IMG/VR virus record: IMGVR_UViG_3300046791_000326
Coordinates: 1-35,127 of that record
Source: a virus
Reading direction: 5' to 3' (one strand)
Length of the DNA stretch: 35,127 nucleotides
In this document: positions 22,117 to 29,358 of the stretch, in pieces
How the letters are laid out: each line of letters opens with the position of its first letter
Numbering within the stretch: the stretch's first letter is position 1
Program-made: the position numbers and the translations under genes
The notes under the pieces: generated by a model
Seen by the model: only the letters and a program-made list of their open reading frames with translations
Databases searched by the model: none
Told to the model about the DNA's origin: nothing

Positions 22117-22268
22117 GACTGCTTCCCCTTCTTCTCTACCGTCTTCCGCCATTTCGCCAAGTTCGCTGCCGAGCTCACAGCCTTCCGCGGACTCTTCACC
22201 GAACCACCACGGCGGCCGAGCGCGACTGCGTTCGCGTCCTTCTCTCTTGTCTCTAACCGCTTTGCCAT
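22113..22268 (-). CDS. 51-residue basic protein, RRGGS type
   Basis: From ATG 22268, the first gene of the leftward accessory set. The product is strongly basic, with ANAVALGRRGGSVKSPRKAV followed by NLAKWRKTVEKKGK. The ALGR-x-GGS motif is familiar from small phage and plasmid proteins of unknown role. The divergent gap upstream carries repeats that may be operators. Confidence 0.55.
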   Translation of the reverse strand: MAKRLETREKDANAVALGRRGGSVKSPRKAVSSAANLAKWRKTVEKKGKQS

Positions 22269-22343
22269 AACCCTACTGTGACGCAAACCGCTTAGAAGTG
22301 TCAAGCGCTTAGTATCAACCCCTTCACAGAACTGCACTAATTC
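22269..22343. promoter_or_regulatory. Divergent promoter region with iterated CGCTTAG
   Basis: This 75-base AT-richer gap separates the basic protein (-) from the HTH gene (+). CGCTTAG occurs at 22289-22295 and 22306-22312, 17 bases apart, inside the longer similar strings CAAACCGCTTAG and TCAAGCGCTTAG. The second copy includes the palindrome AAGCGCTT (22303-22310). The HTH protein next door is the obvious candidate to bind here. Confidence 0.4.
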
Positions 22344-22814
22344 GTGTCTGAGACTCAAGAGACCGCAGAAACACAGCCCGCAACTTATACACAGCAACCG
22401 TCTTACTCACGCCTCAACTTCAACCAACTCGGAATTGTCCTCAGACTTCATGCCGAAGGCGCTACCCAAACAACCATTGCCAAGGCAATAGGATGTAGCC
22501 AGGCTAGCGTCTCCTTCGCTCTCACTCGCCTCGGTACCGACACTGCCGACCTCGCCAAACATCACTTCAAATCAAGAGCCTATAAAGCCTCGCGGCGTCT
22601 GACAGCCATCGCTGAGAAAGGCAAAGACGGTGACGCGGTGAAGGCTGGGAAGGTCGTTTTAGAGGCGGCTGGCGTGATTTCCTCAATGAATTCGTCAATC
22701 CAGCTCGGCATTCAGGTGATCATTGGTGGGGAGTCACAGCCCGCGATCGGGGCTGGTTCGGTCCAAGTTGAGGCACTCGAGACGACACTTTCGCCACTTT
22801 CGCCTAGTGATTAA
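22344..22814 (+). CDS. HTH protein, regulator or small-terminase-like
   Basis: A 156-residue protein from GTG 22344. Residues 28-62 are a helix-turn-helix: LGIVLRLHAEGATQTTIAKA, then GCSQASVSFALTRLG. A helical region follows (FKSRAYKASRRLTAIAEK, then DAVKAGKVVLEAAGV). A DNA-binding head with a helical oligomerisation part of this kind is seen in small terminases as well as in regulators. No separate TerS gene is visible before the terminase at 28375, so TerS is a possible role. Base composition is less GC-rich than in the neighbours, and no ribosome site is seen. Confidence 0.55.
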   Translation: MSETQETAETQPATYTQQPSYSRLNFNQLGIVLRLHAEGATQTTIAKAIGCSQASVSFALTRLGTDTADLAKHHFKSRAYKASRRLTAIAEKGKDGDAVKAGKVVLEAAGVISSMNSSIQLGIQVIIGGESQPAIGAGSVQVEALETTLSPLSPSD

Positions 22815-22878
22815 CGTAATGACGAAAGCGTTTCGCCTAACTTCAGCGTAATCCTTAGGTAAACGAGAGGCTTTCGCC
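22789..22878 (+). repeat. Four copies of TTTCGCC at a gene end and downstream
   Basis: TTTCGCC lies at 22789-22795, 22798-22804, 22831-22837 and 22872-22878. The first two overlap the last codons of the HTH gene (two LSP units). The third partly forms an inverted repeat, CGAAA 22823-22827 with TTTCG 22831-22835. The cluster could be a binding site or transcript end. It stands out from the surrounding sequence. Confidence 0.3.
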
Positions 22879-22882
22879 TTTC

Positions 22883-23068
22883 GTGTCTGATAATGCGCAG
22901 TATGTTAACCAACCTCAGCAGCGCACTGGCGCTCGGCGGGAGCTGCGACTCGAGGCCGATCCGAAATCGGATTCCGGGCGAGCGGATGAGCCAAGGGACC
23001 CTACCGGTGGCAGTTGCATGTCTTGTGCGGAGAATTTTTGGGGTTGCGAGTCCCTTCTACTAGTGTAA
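22883..23068 (+). CDS. Doubtful 61-codon frame
   Basis: It starts with GTG in TTCGTGTCTGA, the same 11 bases that surround the start of the HTH gene at 22344. The product is hydrophilic and Gln/Arg/Asp-rich, then GGSCMSCAENFWGC. Neither ribosome site nor overlap supports it. It fills most of the gap before the next convincing gene. Confidence 0.2.
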   Translation: MSDNAQYVNQPQQRTGARRELRLEADPKSDSGRADEPRDPTGGSCMSCAENFWGCESLLLV

Positions 23069-23079
23069 AACTCCCCTGC

Positions 23080-23394
23080 ATGGCAGAAGAAAAGTGGAAA
23101 AGTATAAAGGTGCGGGAATGGGTGTGGCGGGCGTTGAGGCAGGCGGCGGCGGCAGGGGACGAGACGATTACGGCTGTGGTGGAGCGGCGGTTGACATCTG
23201 AGGGGCAACGGCCTGGAGCGAAGCCGAAGGCTGAGGTAGTGATGCCATCAGTGAGTCAGCCGGTGAGGGCGGTGCCGAAGAAGGCGGTTCAGCCGGTCAC
23301 GAGAGGGTGTCGTCGGTGTGGTCATGAGGGTGGGCTGCACGGGACGTTTTCGTGTTCGGCGCGGGATTGTGAGTGCGAGGGATTTCTGTCATGA
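23080..23394 (+). CDS. RHH-like protein with C-terminal Cys/His zinc motif
   Basis: A 104-residue protein from ATG 23080. Residues 5-40 (WKSIKVREWVWRALRQAAAA, then ETITAVVERRL) resemble a ribbon-helix-helix DNA-binding domain. A Pro/Lys/Val linker follows. The last 30 residues hold CRRCGHEGGLHG followed by CSARDCECEGF, a C-x2-C-G-H-x4-H-x4-C-x4-C-x-C-x2-F motif repeated at the end of the gene at 23709. Codons here end mostly in G. The stop overlaps the next start (ATGA). Confidence 0.6.
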   Translation: MAEEKWKSIKVREWVWRALRQAAAAGDETITAVVERRLTSEGQRPGAKPKAEVVMPSVSQPVRAVPKKAVQPVTRGCRRCGHEGGLHGTFSCSARDCECEGFLS

Positions 23395-23567
23395 GGCTGC
23401 CGCGGCGGGTGAAGGTCTTCATGTTGTTTGAGCGGAAGCGGATGTCGCGTCGGTCGGTTCGGCTGGCGATGCGGTGGTTGTGGAGTCGTCATCTGGATGA
23501 TCGTGTGAAGGAGGAGCGATGGGAGGTGGCGCAGGCGTTTACGAGGCGGAGGTTTGAGTATGAGTGA
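23391..23567 (+). CDS. 58-residue basic protein
   Basis: ATG 23391 overlaps the previous stop. The product is Arg-rich and helical: RLPRRVKVFMLFERKRMSRR, then VRLAMRWLWSRHLDDRVKEE. It may bind nucleic acid or a membrane surface; no family is recognised. The coupled start and the shared G-ending codon bias with its neighbours support a real gene. Confidence 0.5.
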   Translation: MRLPRRVKVFMLFERKRMSRRSVRLAMRWLWSRHLDDRVKEERWEVAQAFTRRRFEYE

Positions 23568-23712
23568 CGAGGAGCTGAAGGCGGCGATTCGGGAGGCGTA
23601 TCCGGTGTTTGTGGCGAAGGTGGCGGCTGGGGAGATTGTGGTGCGGGGGCCGCTGACGTATGCGAAGAAGGGGCCGAGTGTGGGCGGGGTGCCTGAGGGG
23701 GTGAAGGCGTGA
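23560..23712 (+). CDS. 50-residue hypothetical protein
   Basis: ATG 23560 overlaps the end of the basic protein by eight bases, and its stop overlaps the next gene (GTGA at 23709). The product (MSDEELKAAIREAYPVFVAK, then GEIVVRGPLTYAKKGPS) has a helical start, a short beta hairpin and a Gly/Lys/Val tail. Coupling at both ends is good evidence. Function unknown. Confidence 0.55.
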   Translation: MSDEELKAAIREAYPVFVAKVAAGEIVVRGPLTYAKKGPSVGGVPEGVKA

Positions 23713-24008
23713 GCGGGCCGATGGAGGGGGTGCTGAATCGGGAGAAGAGTGAGAAGGCGAAGCGTCATCGGGAGGGGATGAAGCGGTATTGGGCGAAGTG
23801 GCGGGCGGCGAAGGCGGCGCGGGTTGAGACGGGGGTTGCTGAGGAGCCTCGGTCTGAGCCTGAGCCGTTGCGGCCGATGGTGGTGGATGTGGTGGTGTGT
23901 GTGAGGGTGGCGGCTGGGCGGGAGTGTGGGCGGTGTGGGCACGGGTTGGGGGTGCATGATTTTCGCGGGTGCCAGGCGGGGGGGTGTCGGTGTGGCGCGT
24001 TTCGGTGA
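23709..24008 (+). CDS. Basic protein with the same C-terminal zinc motif
   Basis: A 99-residue protein from GTG 23709. The N-terminal half is a very basic Lys/Arg/Ala helix (REKSEKAKRHREGMKRYWAK). After a Pro/Glu linker and a Val-rich strand it ends in CGRCGHGLGVHDFRG followed by CQAGGCRCGAF, the same Cys/His order as the protein at 23080. The shared tail suggests a common partner or metal-binding role. Codons end almost always in G. Confidence 0.6.
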   Translation: MSGPMEGVLNREKSEKAKRHREGMKRYWAKWRAAKAARVETGVAEEPRSEPEPLRPMVVDVVVCVRVAAGRECGRCGHGLGVHDFRGCQAGGCRCGAFR

Positions 24009-24074
24009 GAACATGCTGAACTGGGTGCCGGTTCCGTGCGACACCGAGACCCGCGACTAGGGCACGTATCCGGT

Positions 24075-24842
24075 ATGCGACCGTACTACGAAGAGGCTGG
24101 GGTCACGATTTACCACGGGGATTGCCGCGAGATGTTGTCCGGCGTCCGTCCTGTCTGCGACGTGCTCTGTACGGACCCCCCGTATGCATCGGCGGCGGCG
24201 ACGGCGACAACGGGCTGGGCACGGCAGAAATGGGGTGGCAACTGGGGCGACATGTCCATCCTGACGATGCTCGCGGAGTTGGTGCTGGATTCTGCGGCCT
24301 TGTCGCCCATCCATGAAGCGGTGTGGTTCGCGGATCATCTCGGGTATGCGGCGCTGATTCCGTCGTTCTTCCGGCGTTATCAGGTGGTGCAGAGCGTGGT
24401 GTGGGACCGGGACATGCTGGGGATGGGGGCCTATTTCCGCAAGCAGACGGAGATGGTGATTTACGCGCGGCACACCGACTCGGCGCTGTTTCGCGTGCTG
24501 GACGCGCGGGACCTGATTCGGCTGCGTCCGTCATCGGCCGAGAAGGAGCATCCCGCTCAGAAACCGCTCGATCTGCTCATCGCCCTGCTGTCGCCGCTGG
24601 GCGGGCAACGGGTGCTTGATCCGTTTGCGGGGACGGGCACGACGTTGTTGGCGGCGAAGCAACTCGGTCGTCAGGCCATCGGGATAGAAATCGAGGAACG
24701 GTACTGCGAAATCGCGGCGAAACGGCTGAGTCAAGGGGTGCTGTCCTTCACTGAGGCACGCAGTCCCTATGACGCGGGTCTCGGTGCGGGTCGGGAGGCG
24801 ACTGAGCCGATGAACATGTTCTCTGAATCGTTTGGAGGGTGA
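24075..24842 (+). CDS. DNA methyltransferase (N6-adenine or N4-cytosine), DPPY type
   Basis: A 255-residue protein from ATG 24075. Motif IV (TDPPY, residues 33-37) stands near the N-terminus, and the S-adenosylmethionine site (VLDPFAGTGTT, 180-190, then GIEIEERYCEIA) near the C-terminus, the order of beta-class amino-methyltransferases. HPAQKPLDLL before motif I is also typical. The middle 100 residues should recognise the target. No restriction enzyme gene is adjacent, so this is an orphan phage methylase, likely for protection or regulation. Its tail EATEPMNMFSESFGG recalls that of the second methylase gene. Confidence 0.85.
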   Translation: MRPYYEEAGVTIYHGDCREMLSGVRPVCDVLCTDPPYASAAATATTGWARQKWGGNWGDMSILTMLAELVLDSAALSPIHEAVWFADHLGYAALIPSFFRRYQVVQSVVWDRDMLGMGAYFRKQTEMVIYARHTDSALFRVLDARDLIRLRPSSAEKEHPAQKPLDLLIALLSPLGGQRVLDPFAGTGTTLLAAKQLGRQAIGIEIEERYCEIAAKRLSQGVLSFTEARSPYDAGLGAGREATEPMNMFSESFGG

Positions 24843-24846
24843 ACCG

Positions 24847-25113
24847 ATGAGCGAGTATACCGACGTGAAGGATGCGAAAGAGACGAAGGGTGGGAAGAAG
24901 CATCAGTTCAGCGTGCAGCGCGTCGAAGGACTGCAGGGGTTGCAGGACCTGCTCAACAGCACGGAGGGCGGGAAGGTGGATTCGTGGCAGCGAGTCGGTG
25001 ACGGCGCGACGTTCATCGTGGTGATGAGCGGCGTTCCCGTGAAGGAGGAGCCGGCGCCGGTGGACGAGGCGGAGGAGGCGAACGGGAACAAGGCGAAGAA
25101 GAAGAGTGCCTAA
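24847..25113 (+). CDS. Small protein between the two methyltransferase genes
   Basis: An 88-residue protein with a strong ribosome site (GGAGGGTGA) before ATG 24847. The N-terminal third is charged. The middle (HQFSVQRVEGLQGLQDLLNS, then WQRVGDGATFIVVMSGVPV) has helix and strand character and looks like one small fold. The tail is acidic, then Lys-rich. It lies four bases after the first methylase and is followed by a 48-base gap with a TATATAG element. No family is recognised. Confidence 0.6.
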   Translation: MSEYTDVKDAKETKGGKKHQFSVQRVEGLQGLQDLLNSTEGGKVDSWQRVGDGATFIVVMSGVPVKEEPAPVDEAEEANGNKAKKKSA

Positions 25114-25161
25114 CTTTTTGTAAGGGACTTACCGAAACCTTCTCTATATAGTACTGCGCTG

Positions 25162-26392
25162 TTGACGACGTGGTCGGTGCTCGGCGGGGACGTGCGAGAC
25201 AAGCTCAGGGAGATCCCAGAGGGTTCCGTGCAGACGTGCGTCACGTCGCCTCCCTACTGGGGCCTTTAGGGATTACGGGACGGCGACGTGGGTGGGCGGG
25301 GATGGTGGGTGCGACCACGCACAGGAAGCCCCTCGCTTCAACGGCCCGAAGCAGACGAGCGCACAGGTATCCGGCCACGCATCGAAAGCGGAGTCGCACT
25401 GGCGGAAGGCGTGTCAGAAGTGCGGCGCTCAGCGCATCGACAGCCAGATAGGGCTGGAGCCGACCCCGGAGGCGTACGTGCAGTCCATCGTCAGCGTCTT
25501 TGCGGAGGTGTGGCGGGTGCTGCGGGACGATGGGACGCTGTGGCTGAATCTGGGGGATTCGTATGCGAGCAGCACGAAGGGAGACACCCGCACACCGGAA
25601 GAATTAGCGGCCAAGAGTCGGTTGGGATGGGCGAGCGGACCGAACACATCAGCCAATCAATGCTACCGCAATCAAGGATCGGTGCGAGCGTTGGATCATG
25701 GTCTGAAGCCCAAGGATCTCGTCGGCATCCCGTGGCGTGTCGCGTTTGCGTTGCAAGCGGCAGGCTGGTATCTGCGGAGCGACATCATCTGGGCGAAGCC
25801 CAATCCCATGCCAGAGTCAGTGACGGATCGGCCGACGAAGGCGCATGAGTACCTGTTCCTGCTGAGTAAGCGGGAGCGGTACGTCTACGATGCGGAGGCG
25901 ATCCGTGAACCGAACTCTCCATCCACGATTGCGGCATTCGGAATATCGGCTACACGGACACCATTCCCAGGAACCGCCCCAGATCGCAATGACTCTGGCG
26001 GCGGCGGGTTGAAGCACTGTGGTGTGAATGAGGACGGCCGTAATAAGCGCAGCGTGTGGACCGTCGCCACCCAGCCCTATCCCGAGGCGCACTTCGCAAC
26101 ATTTCCAGAAGCCCTGATCGAGCCGTGCATCTTCGCAGGCTCACGCATCGGTGATACGGTGCTCGACCCCTTCTGCGGCAGCGGCACGACTGGTGTGGTG
26201 GCGATTCGCCATCAACGAGCCTTTCTCGGCATCGAACTTAATCCAAATTACCTCGAATTGGCTCGCACGCGCATCGGCAACGAAGCCCCGCTCTTCTCCA
26301 CTGAGGCACGGTGCCCAACTCCGCGGGTCTCGGTGTCCTGCGCGAGCGAAGCCGACCAGCCCAACATGTTCTCTGAAGCCGTCCCTGCTTGA
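25162..26392 (+). pseudogene. DNA methyltransferase gene interrupted by a one-base frameshift
   Basis: Two frames join into a normal beta-class methylase. From TTG 25162 or GTG 25177 the first gives GGDVRDKLREIPEGS and TSPPYWGL, then stops at TAG 25267-25269. With one T of the TTT at 25265-25267 removed, the product continues RDYGT in frame to 26392, including DPFCGSGTTG and GIELNPNYLELA. The catalytic SPPY lies before the break, so the downstream 366-codon frame alone would be inactive. It may be a sequence error, decay or recoding. The tail QPNMFSEAVPA resembles that of the first methylase. Confidence 0.8.
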
Positions 26393-26477
26393 ACCCCTCC
26401 TCATTGTCGGCATCCTGGCCTTCGGCGTGAGTACCGCGGTGAGTGCCCTGCTTTACTGGTGGAGTCGGAAGCGATGA
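26385..26477 (+). CDS. Possible membrane micro-gene before the lectin-like gene
   Basis: A short open frame reads EPLLIVGILAFGVSTAVSAL followed by LYWWSRKR, one hydrophobic helix with a basic end. Its stop overlaps the ATG of the lectin-like gene (ATGA at 26474-26477). No ATG, GTG or TTG start lies nearby in frame, so a CTG or ATT start would be needed. It could be real and coupled, or the end of a decayed gene. Confidence 0.3.
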   Translation: MLEPLLIVGILAFGVSTAVSALLYWWSRKR

Positions 26478-28243
26478 CCTACAGCGAGCTCATTCTCAGC
26501 CATTCCCCGTCGAACTACTGGAAACTTGGCGAATCGAGTGGGCTGACGGCGGCGGACAGTGCGGGGAGTGCGCCGGGGACGATTTCCGGGGGTGTGACGC
26601 TCGCGCAAGCCGGAGCGCTGGCGGACGGCACGACGGCGATGACCTTCAATGGGACGACGGGCAAGATTGTGGCGGGGTCGGGTTCGTTGCCCGCGGCATC
26701 GACGCTGGAAGTGTGGCTGAATCACGCGGCGGCCGTGCAAAGTCCCGTCGTGACCATCACGCAGGCGGGGGTGGAACAACCCACACTCTATATCGACGCC
26801 GCGGGGAAACTCTGGGTCTATGACGCCCCCAACACCGGCCTGAGTAGCGTCAGCCTGCTGGCGACAGGCGGGTGGCATCATGTGGTCGTGGTGTGGGACA
26901 CCGGAACCCTCCGCCTGTATCTGGACGGCGTGGTGGACAGCACGATCGGCAGCGCGACGCGCACCGTGATCGGCGTGGGACCCATCGCCATTGGCCATGA
27001 TCCGGCCTTTGGCGCGGGCACATCGGCGTTTTTCAACGGCTCCCTGGATGAAGTGGCCATCTACCCCCGCGCCCTCACCCCCACCGAGATCAGCGACCAC
27101 TACGCCGCCCGACTCACAACCGCCGTGCCCTCCGCCGGCTGCGACCACACCACCGTCTGGTCGAAACACCTCGCCACCCTCAGCGCCCCGACCGTCGAAT
27201 CTGAACGGGCGTACCTCGCGACGCTCTACGGCGAACCCGGCGGCAGCGACATGAGCACGCTCGTCTCGAGATGGCTGCAGGCGATCACGTGTGGGACCGC
27301 TGTGGCCACCCCCGCCGCCCCGACCCTCAGTCTCGTGTCCCCGAATACCGGCACCCAGGGCACGATGGTCACCGTCACCCTCACCGGCACCGGATTTATC
27401 GCGGGCGCCACCGGTGTGAGTGTGAACGGCGTCGGCATCTCGGTCGTGAACATCCAGGTCCTGAGCCCGACGTCCCTCACGGCGGATCTCGCCATCGCCG
27501 CCGCCGCCCCACCCACCGCCCGGTCGATCACCGTCACCCACGCCGGCGGCTCCGCCTCACAGGCCTTCACCGTGAGTGCCGCCGTCGTCGTCCTCGGCAC
27601 CGTCGTCCTCCTCGTCGGGGCCGACACCGCAGTGGTGGATGAGAGTCTCACCGCCCGGACCCTCACCCTCGGCGGCAATGCCGCCCGCACCACCACCCCG
27701 GTCAAATACGGCGCCGGGGCCCTCACCTTCGATGGCACGGGCGATTTTGTGAGTGCCGCCTGGAGTCCCGACTTCAGTTTCGGCGCCGGGGATTTCACCA
27801 TCGAAGGCTGGTTCCGGTTCCTGGTGAAAACCGACCTCCAGGCCATGCTCGGCTGGTGGCACAATACCTTCACCGCCCAGTGCAGTTGGTTTTTCTACAT
27901 TTCCGGCGGCTTCCTGCGCTTCCGTGACGTCATCGGCACCACGACCAGGGACTTACAGGTGGCCTGGGTGCCGACCCTCGGGCAGTGGTACCACCTCGCC
28001 GTCGACAAGAGCGGCACCATCGCCAGGGTCTACGTGGACGGCGTCGTCGTGGCGACCAATCCGTCCTTTACCGGGACCCTCAATGACGGCACGGTGGTGT
28101 TCACCCTCGGGCGACTCGGCAATGATGCGACCTTTGCGTCGTTCGATTTCAATGGCCAGATGGACGAGGTCCGGGTCGTGCGCGGCGGCGCGCAGTACGC
28201 CGGGGCCTTCACCCCGCCCACCGGCCCCCTCCCACGCCCATGA
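26474..28243 (+). CDS. Lectin-like virion protein: LamG, IPT/TIG, LamG
   Basis: A 589-residue protein from ATG 26474 with GGAG upstream. Residues 10-215 are a concanavalin/LamG sandwich (SNYWKLGESSG, TLEVWLNH, WHHVVVVWDTGTLRLYLDG, then FFNGSLDEVAIYPRALTPTE). Residues 288-372 are an immunoglobulin-like IPT/TIG domain (LSLVSPNTGTQGTMVTVTLT, then TGTGFIAG). Residues 385-585 are a second LamG domain (FTIEGWFRF, WYHLAVDKSGTIARVYVDGV, GQMDEVRVV). No signal peptide is seen, so it is probably on the virion surface, binding host glycans. Its place just before the terminase is unusual for a fibre. Confidence 0.8.
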   Translation: MTYSELILSHSPSNYWKLGESSGLTAADSAGSAPGTISGGVTLAQAGALADGTTAMTFNGTTGKIVAGSGSLPAASTLEVWLNHAAAVQSPVVTITQAGVEQPTLYIDAAGKLWVYDAPNTGLSSVSLLATGGWHHVVVVWDTGTLRLYLDGVVDSTIGSATRTVIGVGPIAIGHDPAFGAGTSAFFNGSLDEVAIYPRALTPTEISDHYAARLTTAVPSAGCDHTTVWSKHLATLSAPTVESERAYLATLYGEPGGSDMSTLVSRWLQAITCGTAVATPAAPTLSLVSPNTGTQGTMVTVTLTGTGFIAGATGVSVNGVGISVVNIQVLSPTSLTADLAIAAAAPPTARSITVTHAGGSASQAFTVSAAVVVLGTVVLLVGADTAVVDESLTARTLTLGGNAARTTTPVKYGAGALTFDGTGDFVSAAWSPDFSFGAGDFTIEGWFRFLVKTDLQAMLGWWHNTFTAQCSWFFYISGGFLRFRDVIGTTTRDLQVAWVPTLGQWYHLAVDKSGTIARVYVDGVVVATNPSFTGTLNDGTVVFTLGRLGNDATFASFDFNGQMDEVRVVRGGAQYAGAFTPPTGPLPRP

Positions 28244-28371
28244 CCTCCCACCCATCGGCGCACCGCGACGCGCCGTCGGGACCCGGCCTGCCGATGATGG
28301 CCGCGAGTCTCCGGTGCGTTCGTCTTCGCCGACGCCGCCGGGGTGTCCGCCGCAGTCATCATCGGCTCTAA
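28240..28371 (+). CDS. Tentative 43-codon basic frame
   Basis: The ATG overlaps the lectin-like stop (ATGA). The product is Arg/His-rich (SLRCVRLRRRRRGVRRSHHR), which may just reflect GC-rich sequence. In another frame the same DNA reads GAFVFADAAGVSAAVIIGSN, which is more protein-like but lacks a start. The stretch may hold a damaged small gene. Confidence 0.25.
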   Translation: MTSHPSAHRDAPSGPGLPMMAASLRCVRLRRRRRGVRRSHHRL

Positions 28372-28374
28372 CAC

Positions 28375-29358
28375 ATGGCCGCTCGCTGCTGTTGGTGTAA
28401 CGCGCCGCTCACCCGCTGGGTCGCCCAGCCGGGCATCACCGAGCGACCGTTCGTGTGCCCGTCACTGCCGTGTCAAGAGCGCATCTATCGCAAGAGCGTC
28501 GTGCTGAAACAGAAAGGGAAAAGTCCGCGGCCACTCTTCATCCCACTGCCCCGCCAGTGCGAGTGGATCGAGGCCGCGATGGACAAACGCATCACCCGCT
28601 TACTCGTGGGCGGTGCGGCCGGACCTGGCAAATCACGCTGGCTCCGCGAGATGCTCTACCGCTTCGCGCAACTCATCCCCGGCTTTCATGGACTCTTACT
28701 GCGCCGCACGCACAAGGACCTCGACCAGTCCCATCTCAGATTCGTCCCCTTCGAGGTCTCACTCAGAGGCGGCACCTGGAAAGTCGCGGATCGCGTCATC
28801 GAGTTTCACCACAAGGACTCCGCGCCGAGCATCATTCGCTGCGGCCATCTCGAAGATTCCGGCTCGCTGCAGAATTACCTGTCGGCCGAATACGACGTCA
28901 TCGCACCGGACGAACTGGTCACGTTCCAACGCGACGAAATGATCGAACTCTTCACCCGCGCCCGCTCGAGCAATCCGCACCTACTGAAACTCCGCGGCGG
29001 CTACCAGTATCAGGCCCTCAATGAAGACGGCGTCCTGGAACAGATGACCACCGACGGCTCACTGGTCATTGCGTCGAGTAACCCCGGTGGCAAGGGCGCA
29101 CTCTGGATCAAGGAATACTTCATCGACCACTGCCCCGACCCCGCCGAAGCCCCGTCGTATCAACCCGAGTTCTGGGCCTTTCATGGCGCGAGACTGCGGG
29201 ACAATCCGTATCTCACGTCGGGCTACGCCTCGACGCTGCGCGACTTGCCCGAGGTCCGGCGCCGACAACTGCTCGATGGGGACTGGTCCGTGTTCGCGGG
29301 GCAGTTCTTCAACTGGCGCCAGTCGCAGCATGTCGCCGACCTCGGCATCCACCCGTGA
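28375..29358 (+). CDS. terL: Terminase large subunit, ATPase part (split gene)
   Basis: A 327-residue protein. Residues 1-35 hold two Cys pairs (CCWC and CPSLPC) as an N-terminal metal-binding addition. Residues 79-87 (GGAAGPGKS) are Walker A; YDVIAPDEL at 173-181 is Walker B with catalytic Glu180. IASSNPGG near 240 is the coupling motif. RLRDNPYLTSGY and the LLDGDW element near 300 end the ATPase domain. The usual nuclease domain is missing and is encoded by the next gene, which overlaps by four bases. The protein drives DNA packaging at the portal. Confidence 0.9.
   Translation: MAARCCWCNAPLTRWVAQPGITERPFVCPSLPCQERIYRKSVVLKQKGKSPRPLFIPLPRQCEWIEAAMDKRITRLLVGGAAGPGKSRWLREMLYRFAQLIPGFHGLLLRRTHKDLDQSHLRFVPFEVSLRGGTWKVADRVIEFHHKDSAPSIIRCGHLEDSGSLQNYLSAEYDVIAPDELVTFQRDEMIELFTRARSSNPHLLKLRGGYQYQALNEDGVLEQMTTDGSLVIASSNPGGKGALWIKEYFIDHCPDPAEAPSYQPEFWAFHGARLRDNPYLTSGYASTLRDLPEVRRRQLLDGDWSVFAGQFFNWRQSQHVADLGIHP

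Noticed and set aside
23322-24044. 240-codon minus-strand frame rich in Pro, His and Leu
   Set aside because: It mirrors the G-ending codons of four coupled rightward small genes.
25170-25451. Alternative frame across the methylase start
   Set aside because: Basic low-complexity translation; the true frame carries the SPPY motif in this region.
26453-27541. 362-codon minus-strand frame
   Set aside because: Antisense to the LamG-type protein; Gly/His/Arg-rich shadow.
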